A stretch of DNA of 5,084 nt from Patescibacteria group bacterium (lineage in GTDB: Bacteria > Patescibacteriota > Minisyncoccia > Phycocordibacterales > UBA1006), in NCBI GenBank assembly GCA_020428615.1, contig JAGQMO010000038.1:1-5084 (forward strand), read 5' to 3'. The position numbers were made by a program, and so were the translations under genes. Positions within the stretch are counted from its first letter, which is position 1. Every line of letters starts with the position of its first letter. The notes below the pieces were generated by a model that saw nothing but the letters and a program-made list of their open reading frames with translations, made no database searches and had not been told where the DNA came from. Positions 1 through 4,901 of this stretch are shown in pieces.

Positions 1-100
1 GGAAGCTGGTCGTGGATCAATTCAAGGATATAATTCCCGAGAAGAGCAGGGTGCTACACGCATTGTCTGTGAACTCGAGGAAGAATTGGTCGATCACTGA
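1..100 (+). CDS. C-terminal end of an unrecognised protein (partial, 5' end outside window)
   Basis: Reading from base 2 gives an open frame of 32 codons ending at TGA (98-100); the start lies before the window. The visible tail is hydrophilic and ends in a Glu-rich stretch (CELEEELVDH), as in a soluble protein with a C-terminal helix. I do not recognise the family and assign no function. Support for it being real is that the other + strand frames close sooner or look less protein-like, and that a strong + strand terminator lies downstream at 260-295, which needs an upstream transcript. It uses TGA as stop while the four complete genes use TAA. The fragment is too short to be certain. Confidence 0.45.
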   Translation, partial: EAGRGSIQGYNSREEQGATRIVCELEEELVDH

Positions 101-259
101 CTACAGGTGTGATTATGGTACTTATATCATTAAAGATGTACTCGCTATTTGAGTAGCGTTACTCAAATCAAAGACCTGTATGGTGCACCAGAATTCAGTG
201 CGTCATAAGGCCATAGAACGAAACAAAAGTTTTTGTTTATTCTCTCGGAATATTGTAAC
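101..259. other. Intergenic region with nested inverted repeats
   Basis: No convincing gene is seen here. The DNA holds several dyads. A 7-bp pair TACAGGT (102-108) / ACCTGTA (174-180) encloses a perfect 9-bp stem ATTTGAGTA (147-155) / TACTCAAAT (160-168) with a 4-base loop. A 10-bp perfect palindrome TGGTGCACCA lies at 181-190. An AT-only dyad AAACAAAA (221-228) / TTTTGTTT (231-238) has a 2-base gap. Together with the terminator at 260-295 this could be the 3' untranslated region of the upstream gene or a small structured RNA. No promoter clearly belongs to such an RNA. Confidence 0.4.
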
Positions 260-295
260 AACACAACGAGCCAATTTTGGCTTGTTGTGTTTTTT
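260..295 (+). terminator. Strong intrinsic terminator
   Basis: A 13-bp stem, AACACAACGAGCC (260-272) with GGCTTGTTGTGTT (279-291), has one G-T wobble (268/283) and a 6-base loop AATTTT. It is followed by T residues to 295, the run being 290-295. The T tract is on the + strand side only, so it ends transcription coming from the left. It lies directly against the promoter of the next gene, whose TGn element begins at 295. Confidence 0.85.
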
Positions 296-303
296 GCTAT
301 ACT
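295..303 (+). promoter_or_regulatory. Extended -10 promoter, leaderless start for the propeller gene
   Basis: TGC (295-297) plus TATACT (298-303) matches an extended -10 (TGnTATAAT) with one mismatch in the hexamer. Six bases separate the hexamer from the ATG at 310, so the expected transcription start is at or next to the A of the ATG. No Shine-Dalgarno sequence is present. A -35 is weak: TTGGCT (277-282) is only 15 bases away and lies in the terminator stem. Confidence 0.65.
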
Positions 304-309
304 TGTTGT

Positions 310-1827
310 ATGCGTTCCTACATTAAAATAGTTTTATTTTTATTTACATTTGCATATATTTTCTTTCATCCCCACTACACACATGCGCTTTCGTTCACTC
401 AAACTACCATCTCAAACGATACTGATTTTTCGCGTGATGCAACATTTGGCGATGTTGATGGAGATGGAGATCTTGACCTCCATCTATCGGTCTACTTTGC
501 CCAAAACCACCTTTGGATCAATAATGGATTAGGGAGTTTTACTTCTGGTGATATTACGGGTGATGTAGAACGTTCAGTATCAGGTACATTTGGCGATGTT
601 GATGGTGATGATGATCTTGATCTGTACGTTGCCAACTATGGTGGTGGACAGAATTACCTTTGGATCAATGACGGAGCAGGGAATTTTACCGCAAACAATA
701 TTACCGGGGATACTGGTCGATCCATTCAGGGTATTTTTGGTGATGTTGATGGTGACACTGATCTTGATCTCTACGTTTCAAACGATCAAACCAATCAAAA
801 CAAACTTTGGATCAATGACGGAGCAGGGAATTTTACCGCGAACGACATCACTGGTGATACACACTGGGGGCGTGGAGCTGTATTTGTTGATGTTGATGGT
901 GACACTGATCTTGATTTATATGTTGCCAATTTAGCTCAACAAAACGATCTCTGGATCAATGACGGAGCAGGGAATTTTACCGCGAACAATATTACTGGTG
1001 ATACTGGTAATTCAATCGCTGTTATTGCCGGAGACGTTGATGGTGATGATGATAATGATTTGTATGTAACGAACGATGGGGGTGAACAAAACAAACTTTG
1101 GATCAATGACGGAGCAGGGAACTTTACCTCAAAAGATATTACTGGAGATATGGGTAGTTCGACCGCCGCAGAATTTGGAGATTTTGATGGCGATGGTGAT
1201 CTTGATCTGTACGTTGCAAATGACGGATCTGGTGAACAGAATTATTTATGGATCAACAATGGCGATGGTAACTTTACAGCAAATCATATCGCAGATGATC
1301 TCTATGATTCGGTGGGTGTTGCGGTTGGTGATGTTGATGGAGATGGTGACCTCGATATTTACGTTGCAAATGAGAATGAACAGGACTACTTATGGATTAA
1401 TCGTTCTAATGAGTCAACTTCGCAGGGCAGTTATCGAAGATATACCTGTAAAGATCCCAATGCAGTTAACTATGATAAATTCGGGAAACATAATCCCGAT
1501 TTATGTACGTACGCTCAGACTTCCTTTGAAAATAAAGAACACATTGATGAATCAATGACTCAACAATGTAATACGTTTACTGAAAATCTCTGGTTAGGGG
1601 ATCGTGATGAATCATATTCTGACTACCATAAGGGAATTGTTCATCAAGTCGCATTACTTCAACAGACACTTTTTAATCAAGGATTTGATCCAGGACCTCA
1701 GGACGGAATTTTTGGGTTTCGCACAGACAGCGCGGTTCGTGCTTTTCAATCGAGTCATTTTCTCGACTCTGATGGGTATGTAGGACCTTTAACTCGAGCG
1801 ATACTCACTGGTTTGGTGTGTGCTTAA
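310..1827 (+). CDS. Exported seven-bladed FG-GAP/VCBS-type propeller protein with peptidoglycan-binding domain
   Basis: The product is 505 aa. ATG at 310 is chosen because it lies 6 bases after an extended -10 and begins a good signal peptide; an in-frame TTG at 277 lies inside the terminator stem. Residues 1-26 are a signal peptide (hydrophobic 6-19, likely cleavage after YTHA). Residues 46-364 hold seven repeats of 48-50 residues, each opening with an acidic calcium-loop motif of the DxDGDxDxD type (first Asp at 48, 96, 145, 194, 242, 291, 341) and ending in LWIN. The FG-GAP/VCBS family forms beta-propellers. Residues 373-401 form a two-cysteine module (C380, C399) also present in the next protein. 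Residues 444-502 match a PG_binding_1-type domain (DPGPQDGIFG, AVRAFQ, DGYVGPLTR). The protein is acidic and has four cysteines, all after the propeller. It probably acts at the cell surface or wall as a binding or adhesion protein; no catalytic domain is seen and the ligand is unknown. Confidence 0.9.
   Translation: MRSYIKIVLFLFTFAYIFFHPHYTHALSFTQTTISNDTDFSRDATFGDVDGDGDLDLHLSVYFAQNHLWINNGLGSFTSGDITGDVERSVSGTFGDVDGDDDLDLYVANYGGGQNYLWINDGAGNFTANNITGDTGRSIQGIFGDVDGDTDLDLYVSNDQTNQNKLWINDGAGNFTANDITGDTHWGRGAVFVDVDGDTDLDLYVANLAQQNDLWINDGAGNFTANNITGDTGNSIAVIAGDVDGDDDNDLYVTNDGGEQNKLWINDGAGNFTSKDITGDMGSSTAAEFGDFDGDGDLDLYVANDGSGEQNYLWINNGDGNFTANHIADDLYDSVGVAVGDVDGDGDLDIYVANENEQDYLWINRSNESTSQGSYRRYTCKDPNAVNYDKFGKHNPDLCTYAQTSFENKEHIDESMTQQCNTFTENLWLGDRDESYSDYHKGIVHQVALLQQTLFNQGFDPGPQDGIFGFRTDSAVRAFQSSHFLDSDGYVGPLTRAILTGLVCA
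445..1401 (+). repeat. Seven tandem coding repeats (propeller blades) of 144-150 bases
   Basis: In-frame repeat units start at the conserved F/V/A-G/V-D-x-D-G-D motif. Spacing of the first Asp is 48, 49, 49, 48, 49 and 50 codons. The last unit stops after its LWIN strand, and the missing part is supplied by residues 28-45 before the first unit. Blade 4 has Val in place of Gly before the first Asp (FVDVDGD), and blade 5 has Asn in place of Leu near the end of the loop (DDDNDL). All seven keep the acidic ligands. Confidence 0.9.
661..1128 (+). repeat. Near-identical 30-base core in four successive blades
   Basis: A 30-base block encoding WINDGAGNFT recurs at 661-690, 808-837, 952-981 and 1099-1128. 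The first three copies are identical and the fourth differs by one silent T-to-C change (AAT to AAC). Blades 1 and 6 use different codons and residues (NNGLGS, NNGDGN). This points to recent duplication or gene conversion among blades 2-5. Confidence 0.85.
1426..1512 (+). other. Two-cysteine module (copy 1, in the propeller gene)
   Basis: This encodes residues 373-401, GSYRR-Y-TCKDPNAVNYD through DLCTY, between the last propeller blade and the peptidoglycan-binding domain. The two cysteines are 19 residues apart, as in copy 2, and may form a disulfide after export. Its function is unknown; a surface-anchoring or spacer role is inference. Confidence 0.8.
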
Positions 1828-1828
1828 C

Positions 1829-1860
1829 AAAACCTAATCCTATGGTTTTTTTTATTTTTT
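1829..1860 (+). terminator. Intrinsic terminator after the propeller gene
   Basis: A short stem AAAACC (1829-1834) pairs with GGTTTT (1844-1849) around a 9-base loop. It is followed by a long T tract (1846-1853, then A, then 1855-1860). It starts two bases after the stop codon. The stem is weak but the U tract is long. Confidence 0.6.
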
Positions 1861-1864
1861 CTTG

Positions 1865-1873
1865 TGATACATT
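1865..1873 (+). promoter_or_regulatory. Extended -10 promoter, leaderless start for the second exported gene
   Basis: TGA (1865-1867) plus TACATT (1868-1873) ends 6 bases before the ATG at 1880, the same geometry as the promoters at 295-303 and 3563-3571. The hexamer itself matches TATAAT at only four of six positions. AGG at 1876-1878 is one base from the ATG, too close to act as a Shine-Dalgarno. No clear -35 is seen; the T tract of the terminator occupies that place. Confidence 0.5.
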
Positions 1874-1879
1874 TTAGGT

Positions 1880-3535
1880 ATGAATATTTATGTGTTATCT
1901 CGAGGAAGTAGATTCGCAACATCTTTTTTTATTGCATTCTCTTTATTTATCCCGTCTATCAGCTTTGCAGCATTGCCACCAGTTTATCGTTCTCATGATC
2001 CAATAGTTTTGTCTGGTGCTGTACTCGATCAATTTTACGAAACTGATCCGGATATGATTGTAGGATTTAAATATGATGGAGGGTGGCAACAAATTCCCGT
2101 GCAAATTGACGAACGTGATGAGCGAGATATTGCCTCTCCGTACGGTGCTGGGGCTGGTGTGTATCGATGGACCTACCCAACCGATCCTAGCAACCCAACC
2201 GCACTTTTCTATACTGATGAGAATACTGAAATTGGTGCTGATACAGATACGTATTTTGATAGCAACGATGAACTCGCGTTTATGGTGAGTGATCTCGGAA
2301 GCCGGGCTACGTCAACTTTTCCCGACAATGTTGATACTGAAACGTGTCTTGAGATTCAAGTTGATGATTACTATCAACGCGGACGCAGTTACTTATATCT
2401 CTGTAGATCATCCATACTTGATCCAGATGCGGGCGATGATTATGTCACCTTGACCAGCGATCTCACGGGAACTGCTGGATTTCCGCACAACGATGATGGA
2501 ACCACGAACGATGAAAACACAACCGTGTCTACTGATGCTTATGATTGGCACTATCGCGCTGAGTGGATTGGAGACGAATTCACAATTGACGGCACTGATG
2601 TTCTCGATACGTACGATATTATAATCAACCAGAATGGTACTCCAACCTGCTTGCGTAACGTTGCAACGTACTCAAGTGGCGAAAATGCATTCATTGCGGT
2701 TAAAGATGGTCCCGTTCGTGTTATTCGATCATTTATGGGTACCAACAGCGGTTCTTTGACGTACCGAACACATATTTTTTATCAAAATCGACAAGATGTT
2801 ATCACAGTATCGAAGGTGCACGATTTTGCTCCGAGTTCAGTGAGCTATTATGATGTATTTGATTACAATTCTGATGCTGATGGCATGACCTATCGAAATA
2901 GTCGTCAACCATATGGTGATTCTGCAGTCGTCATCGATGGTGTGGCTGATGTTTTGAATCAAGATGACGAGACACTTCTCTGGGAATCGGTTGCCGGTAG
3001 TGTTGGAACTATTTCACACATCTATCGCTACGAAACCAATGGTACGAGTGCGAATTTCCTCTTCCCGTTTTACTACCAAGATGATGCTACAACCCCTGAT
3101 TACACGTGTGGAGTAGGAGATGACGAAGCTTGGGGTACGAGCGGTTTTGGTCTCACTTTTGTTGGTGATACCTGTACTGATCCGCTTCACGGATCGTGTA
3201 CTCTCAAAGATTTTGAAAGTACCCGCATTACCTATGTTGATGACGAGAACGATACTGATGCAAGTCTCGCAGAAACATACAATGCCTTTGCTTCAAACCC
3301 GCTCAGTGTGTCAATCTCGAGTTATCAAACGAACACACGAGTTGGTAGTTATCGCAGGCATACATGTAAAGACCCTAGCGCTGCCAATTACGATCGGTTC
3401 GGAATTCACGATGCCTCATTGTGTAATTACGTTATCAGTAGCGCAACAAACACGAGTGAATCCGAACGATACGCATACCTCATAAACATGATAGAAACGC
3501 TTACGAAACGATTACAAGAATTGCTCAATCGATAA
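1880..3535 (+). CDS. Large exported beta-rich protein of unknown function with shared two-cysteine module
   Basis: The product is 551 aa. The start ATG lies 6 bases after an extended -10. Residues 1-30 form a signal peptide (positive 8-11, hydrophobic 13-25, cleavage near SFA). The body (31-480) is rich in aromatic residues, Asp, Thr and Ser, without hydrophobic membrane spans, as in secreted beta-sandwich proteins. Recognisable stretches are GGWQQIPVQIDERDERD (67-83) and DSNDELAFMVSDLG (127-140), a pair I have the impression of from other secreted bacterial proteins of unknown function; I cannot name the family. Residues 489-517 repeat the module of the upstream protein (C496, C515). Residues 526-551 form an amphipathic leucine-rich helix (L534, L541, L548; I538, L545) that ends the protein. 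There are eight cysteines (156, 175, 257, 410, 432, 440, 496, 515), an even number that would fit disulfides. No catalytic motif is recognised. It is probably a surface protein. Confidence 0.85.
   Translation: MNIYVLSRGSRFATSFFIAFSLFIPSISFAALPPVYRSHDPIVLSGAVLDQFYETDPDMIVGFKYDGGWQQIPVQIDERDERDIASPYGAGAGVYRWTYPTDPSNPTALFYTDENTEIGADTDTYFDSNDELAFMVSDLGSRATSTFPDNVDTETCLEIQVDDYYQRGRSYLYLCRSSILDPDAGDDYVTLTSDLTGTAGFPHNDDGTTNDENTTVSTDAYDWHYRAEWIGDEFTIDGTDVLDTYDIIINQNGTPTCLRNVATYSSGENAFIAVKDGPVRVIRSFMGTNSGSLTYRTHIFYQNRQDVITVSKVHDFAPSSVSYYDVFDYNSDADGMTYRNSRQPYGDSAVVIDGVADVLNQDDETLLWESVAGSVGTISHIYRYETNGTSANFLFPFYYQDDATTPDYTCGVGDDEAWGTSGFGLTFVGDTCTDPLHGSCTLKDFESTRITYVDDENDTDASLAETYNAFASNPLSVSISSYQTNTRVGSYRRHTCKDPSAANYDRFGIHDASLCNYVISSATNTSESERYAYLINMIETLTKRLQELLNR
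3344..3430 (+). other. Two-cysteine module shared with the upstream gene (copy 2)
   Basis: This encodes 29 residues beginning GSYRR-H-TCKDPSAANYD and ending in SLCNY. The counterpart in the propeller gene is at 1426-1512. Conserved positions are G-S-Y-R-R, T-C-K-D-P-x-A-x-N-Y-D, F-G-x-H and L-C-x-Y. The pattern resembles the short Cys-D-P-x-A-x-N-Y ... Cys motifs common in secreted proteins of marine and uncultured bacteria (from general knowledge). The DNA copies have many silent differences, so this is not a recent copy. Confidence 0.8.
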
Positions 3536-3563
3536 CCGTCCGGTATCGGATGGTTTTGTTTTT
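3534..3563 (+). terminator. Intrinsic terminator overlapping the stop codon of the second exported gene
   Basis: A 9-bp stem AACCGTCCG (3534-3542) pairs with CGGATGGTT (3547-3555), with one G-T wobble (3538/3551) and a GTAT loop. It is followed by TTG and TTTTT to 3563. The stem uses the last two bases of the TAA stop. The T tract ends where the TGn element of the next promoter starts. Confidence 0.8.
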
Positions 3564-3571
3564 GGTATAGT
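3563..3571 (+). promoter_or_regulatory. Extended -10 promoter, leaderless start for the UPF0489-like gene
   Basis: TGG (3563-3565) plus TATAGT (3566-3571) is an extended -10 with one hexamer mismatch. Six bases (GCATGT) separate it from the ATG at 3578. No Shine-Dalgarno sequence is present, and no convincing -35 is seen where the terminator stem lies. Confidence 0.65.
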
Positions 3572-3577
3572 GCATGT

Positions 3578-4294
3578 ATGAACAAAAAATTCCTCTGGAA
3601 AATTGAAGAGTTGTGGAAGCAGTACTACATGCCCACTCATCAACAATGTATTCCTGGGGTAGATGCGAATTATACTGATGATATTTCTCAATACCATTCG
3701 CGTTTTCATTGTGTACATCAGTTTGATTTTACTCCATCATCCCAACCCGTTTTTTTTGATGATGCTGGTGGTTATGTTGGACTCGCACACTGTCAAGTTG
3801 CAAACGTTGCAGAAAAGATTGTTTACCTTGTTGATAATCACAATGAGATACTCTATCCATTAGTTGAGATAAAAGAAGCAACAGGAAACGTGTACAATAT
3901 TGTCCATATTGATGCGCATACTGATGACGCTGAATTTCAAAGAACGAAAAAAACTGACCTCAACCTCAAAAATATCAAGGAATACATAGCTGAAACGAGA
4001 ATTTCAGATTTCTTTGATGCGGTTTCCGAGGCGAATGTAATTGGTCAGATTTTCCGCGTGTGCCATTCTGATAGTTTTGAATTTTTCCTTCCACCCGAGG
4101 AGCCGTACATCTTATCCCTCGACATTGATATCTTTGGTCCCGAGGGAGATTTCACTGACCTCGAATCAAAGGTTCGCGTTATTGCACAGGCATGGGGCAG
4201 AGCAGAGGCGGTGGTGATTGCGACAAGTCCGGGGTTTATTGAGCAAGGGTTTGCCCAAAAAATTATTGAAATATTTCTAAAACAAAAACCCTAA
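3578..4294 (+). CDS. UPF0489-like protein with arginase-fold metal-binding residues
   Basis: The product is 238 aa, with no signal peptide or membrane segment, so it is probably cytoplasmic. The visible motifs are DNHNE (86-90), HIDAHTDD (110-117) and LSLDIDIFGP (179-188), followed by ATSPGFIEQ (215-223). These match the order of metal ligands in the ureohydrolase (arginase/agmatinase) fold: a His, then DxHxD, then DxD. That gives candidate manganese ligands H88, D112, H114, D116, D182 and D184. Arginases are usually about 300 aa; the shorter length, the HNE motif and the LSLDID segment fit UPF0489 (C5orf22-like) proteins better, a family whose reaction is not established as far as I know. 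A hydrolase acting on a guanidino or amide substrate is inference. The ATG at 3578 lies 6 bases after the promoter; the next Met is at residue 18. The gene converges on the winged-helix gene, with a bidirectional terminator between them. Confidence 0.8.
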   Translation: MNKKFLWKIEELWKQYYMPTHQQCIPGVDANYTDDISQYHSRFHCVHQFDFTPSSQPVFFDDAGGYVGLAHCQVANVAEKIVYLVDNHNEILYPLVEIKEATGNVYNIVHIDAHTDDAEFQRTKKTDLNLKNIKEYIAETRISDFFDAVSEANVIGQIFRVCHSDSFEFFLPPEEPYILSLDIDIFGPEGDFTDLESKVRVIAQAWGRAEAVVIATSPGFIEQGFAQKIIEIFLKQKP

Positions 4295-4320
4295 TATTGT
4301 ATATACAATTAAAGGGTTTT
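4285..4320. terminator. Bidirectional terminator between convergent genes
   Basis: AAAACCCT (4285-4292) pairs with AGGGTTTT (4313-4320). Inside lies a perfect 14-base palindrome ATTGTATATACAAT (4296-4309), so the structure is a stem, an internal loop and a second AT-rich stem. On the + strand it ends in TTTT before C. On the - strand it is followed by a richer T tract (TTTTTGTTTT, complement of 4279-4288). It covers the stop of the UPF0489-like gene and lies 12 bases beyond the stop of the winged-helix gene. Confidence 0.75.
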
Positions 4321-4332
4321 CATTGATATTCT

Positions 4333-4839
4333 TTATTTTTTCGAAACAGTTTGAAATCTTTTTTGGCTATTTAAATATTCATTTTTTATACGATACCCAT
4401 ATCCTTTAGGATTTGAATTTCTTTTAAGATAACCTGAATCAAACCATCTTTGAACTATTGCATGAATGCTATTTAAGGATATTTTCTTATTCGTTAATTC
4501 CTCCAACTTCTTTTTGATTAGAGGTTCTCTTACGTATCCATTTGGAAATTTTACATTCAGTTCTCTTAATATATTAAAAACCATATCAGACAACTCTCCT
4601 TTGCTTGTTTTACGTACGGATATATTAGAATTTAGAATTTTAAAAATTGAAAATTTTTCTGTTCCAGATATATTTTCTAAATAACCTTCTGCTTTTTTTC
4701 TAGAAAGAAAAAGACTAACTTTATTTAAACTTATCTTTAACTCCTGAGCTACTTTCGATGATTTGAATGTAGTATTTTCGGGCTGTTTCTTTAACCAGTC
4801 GACAATTCTTTCATAATCAGTTTTAGACTTTTTTGTCAT
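4333..4839 (-). CDS. Small protein of two winged-helix domains, probable DNA-binding regulator
   Basis: The product is 168 aa, basic and without a signal peptide or catalytic motif. Two similar halves are visible. Residues 8-68 read as a winged helix: helix 8-19, helix 27-34 (SSKVAQEL), recognition helix 37-50, then a strand-wing YLENIS...FSIFKI. Residues 82-152 repeat the pattern: helix 84-95, helix 103-117, recognition helix 121-135, then YLKR...GYGYRI. Both recognition helices match KISLN-x12-GYL exactly (35-54 and 119-138), which indicates an internal duplication. The role is probably transcription regulation or another DNA-binding task; the target is unknown. The start ATG has only a weak possible Shine-Dalgarno, GGAA (complement of 4843-4846). 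The gene is much poorer in GC than its neighbours (for example 9 G/C of 60 at 4621-4680, against 29 of 60 at 2941-3000) and rich in AAA and TTT codons. This suggests transfer or a different history. Confidence 0.75.
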   Translation of the reverse strand: MTKKSKTDYERIVDWLKKQPENTTFKSSKVAQELKISLNKVSLFLSRKKAEGYLENISGTEKFSIFKILNSNISVRKTSKGELSDMVFNILRELNVKFPNGYVREPLIKKKLEELTNKKISLNSIHAIVQRWFDSGYLKRNSNPKGYGYRIKNEYLNSQKRFQTVSKK

Positions 4840-4874
4840 TGTTTCCAGTTTTTAGTTAATGTTCTGTGTTTTAT

Positions 4875-4901
4875 ATTATCACATATATTCTATGTTAGCA
4901 A
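4875..4901 (-). promoter_or_regulatory. Probable promoter of the winged-helix gene with overlapping dyad
   Basis: On the - strand TTGCTA (complement of 4896-4901) and TGT-GATAAT (complement of 4875-4883) form a -35 and an extended -10 with a short 15-base spacer. The -10 ends 35 bases before the ATG, giving a leader of about 28 bases, unlike the leaderless + strand genes. An inverted repeat CACATA (4880-4885) / TATGTG (4903-4908) brackets the promoter core and could be an operator, perhaps for the gene's own product. That last point is inference. Confidence 0.45.

Noticed and set aside
98..134. UGA read as an amino acid (Gracilibacteria/Absconditabacteria code), extending the first gene to TAA at 132-134
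   Set aside because: The complete genes contain no in-frame TGA to support recoding, and the extension adds only a few residues. The standard reading is simpler, although one TGA cannot settle it.
102..180. tRNA-like element: 79 bases with a 7-bp terminal stem and CTCAAAT near the 3' side
   Set aside because: No 5-bp T stem, no D arm with GG, and no 5-bp anticodon stem with a 7-base loop can be drawn in the right places. The central 9-bp hairpin with a 4-base loop is incompatible with a tRNA cloverleaf.
277..309. Upstream in-frame TTG start for the propeller gene
   Set aside because: It would place the start inside the terminator stem and upstream of the -10 element, and would add a non-signal-like MACCVFCYTCC extension before a good signal peptide beginning at 310.
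180..326. 48-codon open frame starting at ATG 180
   Set aside because: It runs through the terminator hairpin and the promoter and into the propeller gene in another frame. There is no ribosome-binding site or -10 at the proper distance, and the peptide has no recognisable pattern.
590..934. Open frame within the propeller gene in another frame
   Set aside because: It exists only because the blade repeats keep the same bases in every copy. Its translation is a low-complexity Met/Leu/Ile-rich shadow, and the propeller frame has clear family motifs.
661..1128. CRISPR-like array (30-base repeats at regular spacing)
   Set aside because: The intervals (144-147 bases) are multiples of three, the spacers are themselves similar to each other, and the whole region is one open frame of propeller blades.
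2551..2745. Minus-strand open frame inside the second exported gene
   Set aside because: It is fully inside a well-supported gene, has no family motif and no promoter, and is typical of antisense chance frames.
3512..3718. Minus-strand open frame across the junction of the second and third genes
   Set aside because: It spans the terminator and promoter of the + strand genes and has no protein-like pattern.
4466..4684. Plus-strand open frame antisense to the winged-helix gene
   Set aside because: The minus-strand frame has a duplicated winged-helix pattern, a promoter and a terminator. The antisense frame has a Phe/Leu/Ser-rich translation, expected from the complement of Lys/Glu/Asn-rich codons.
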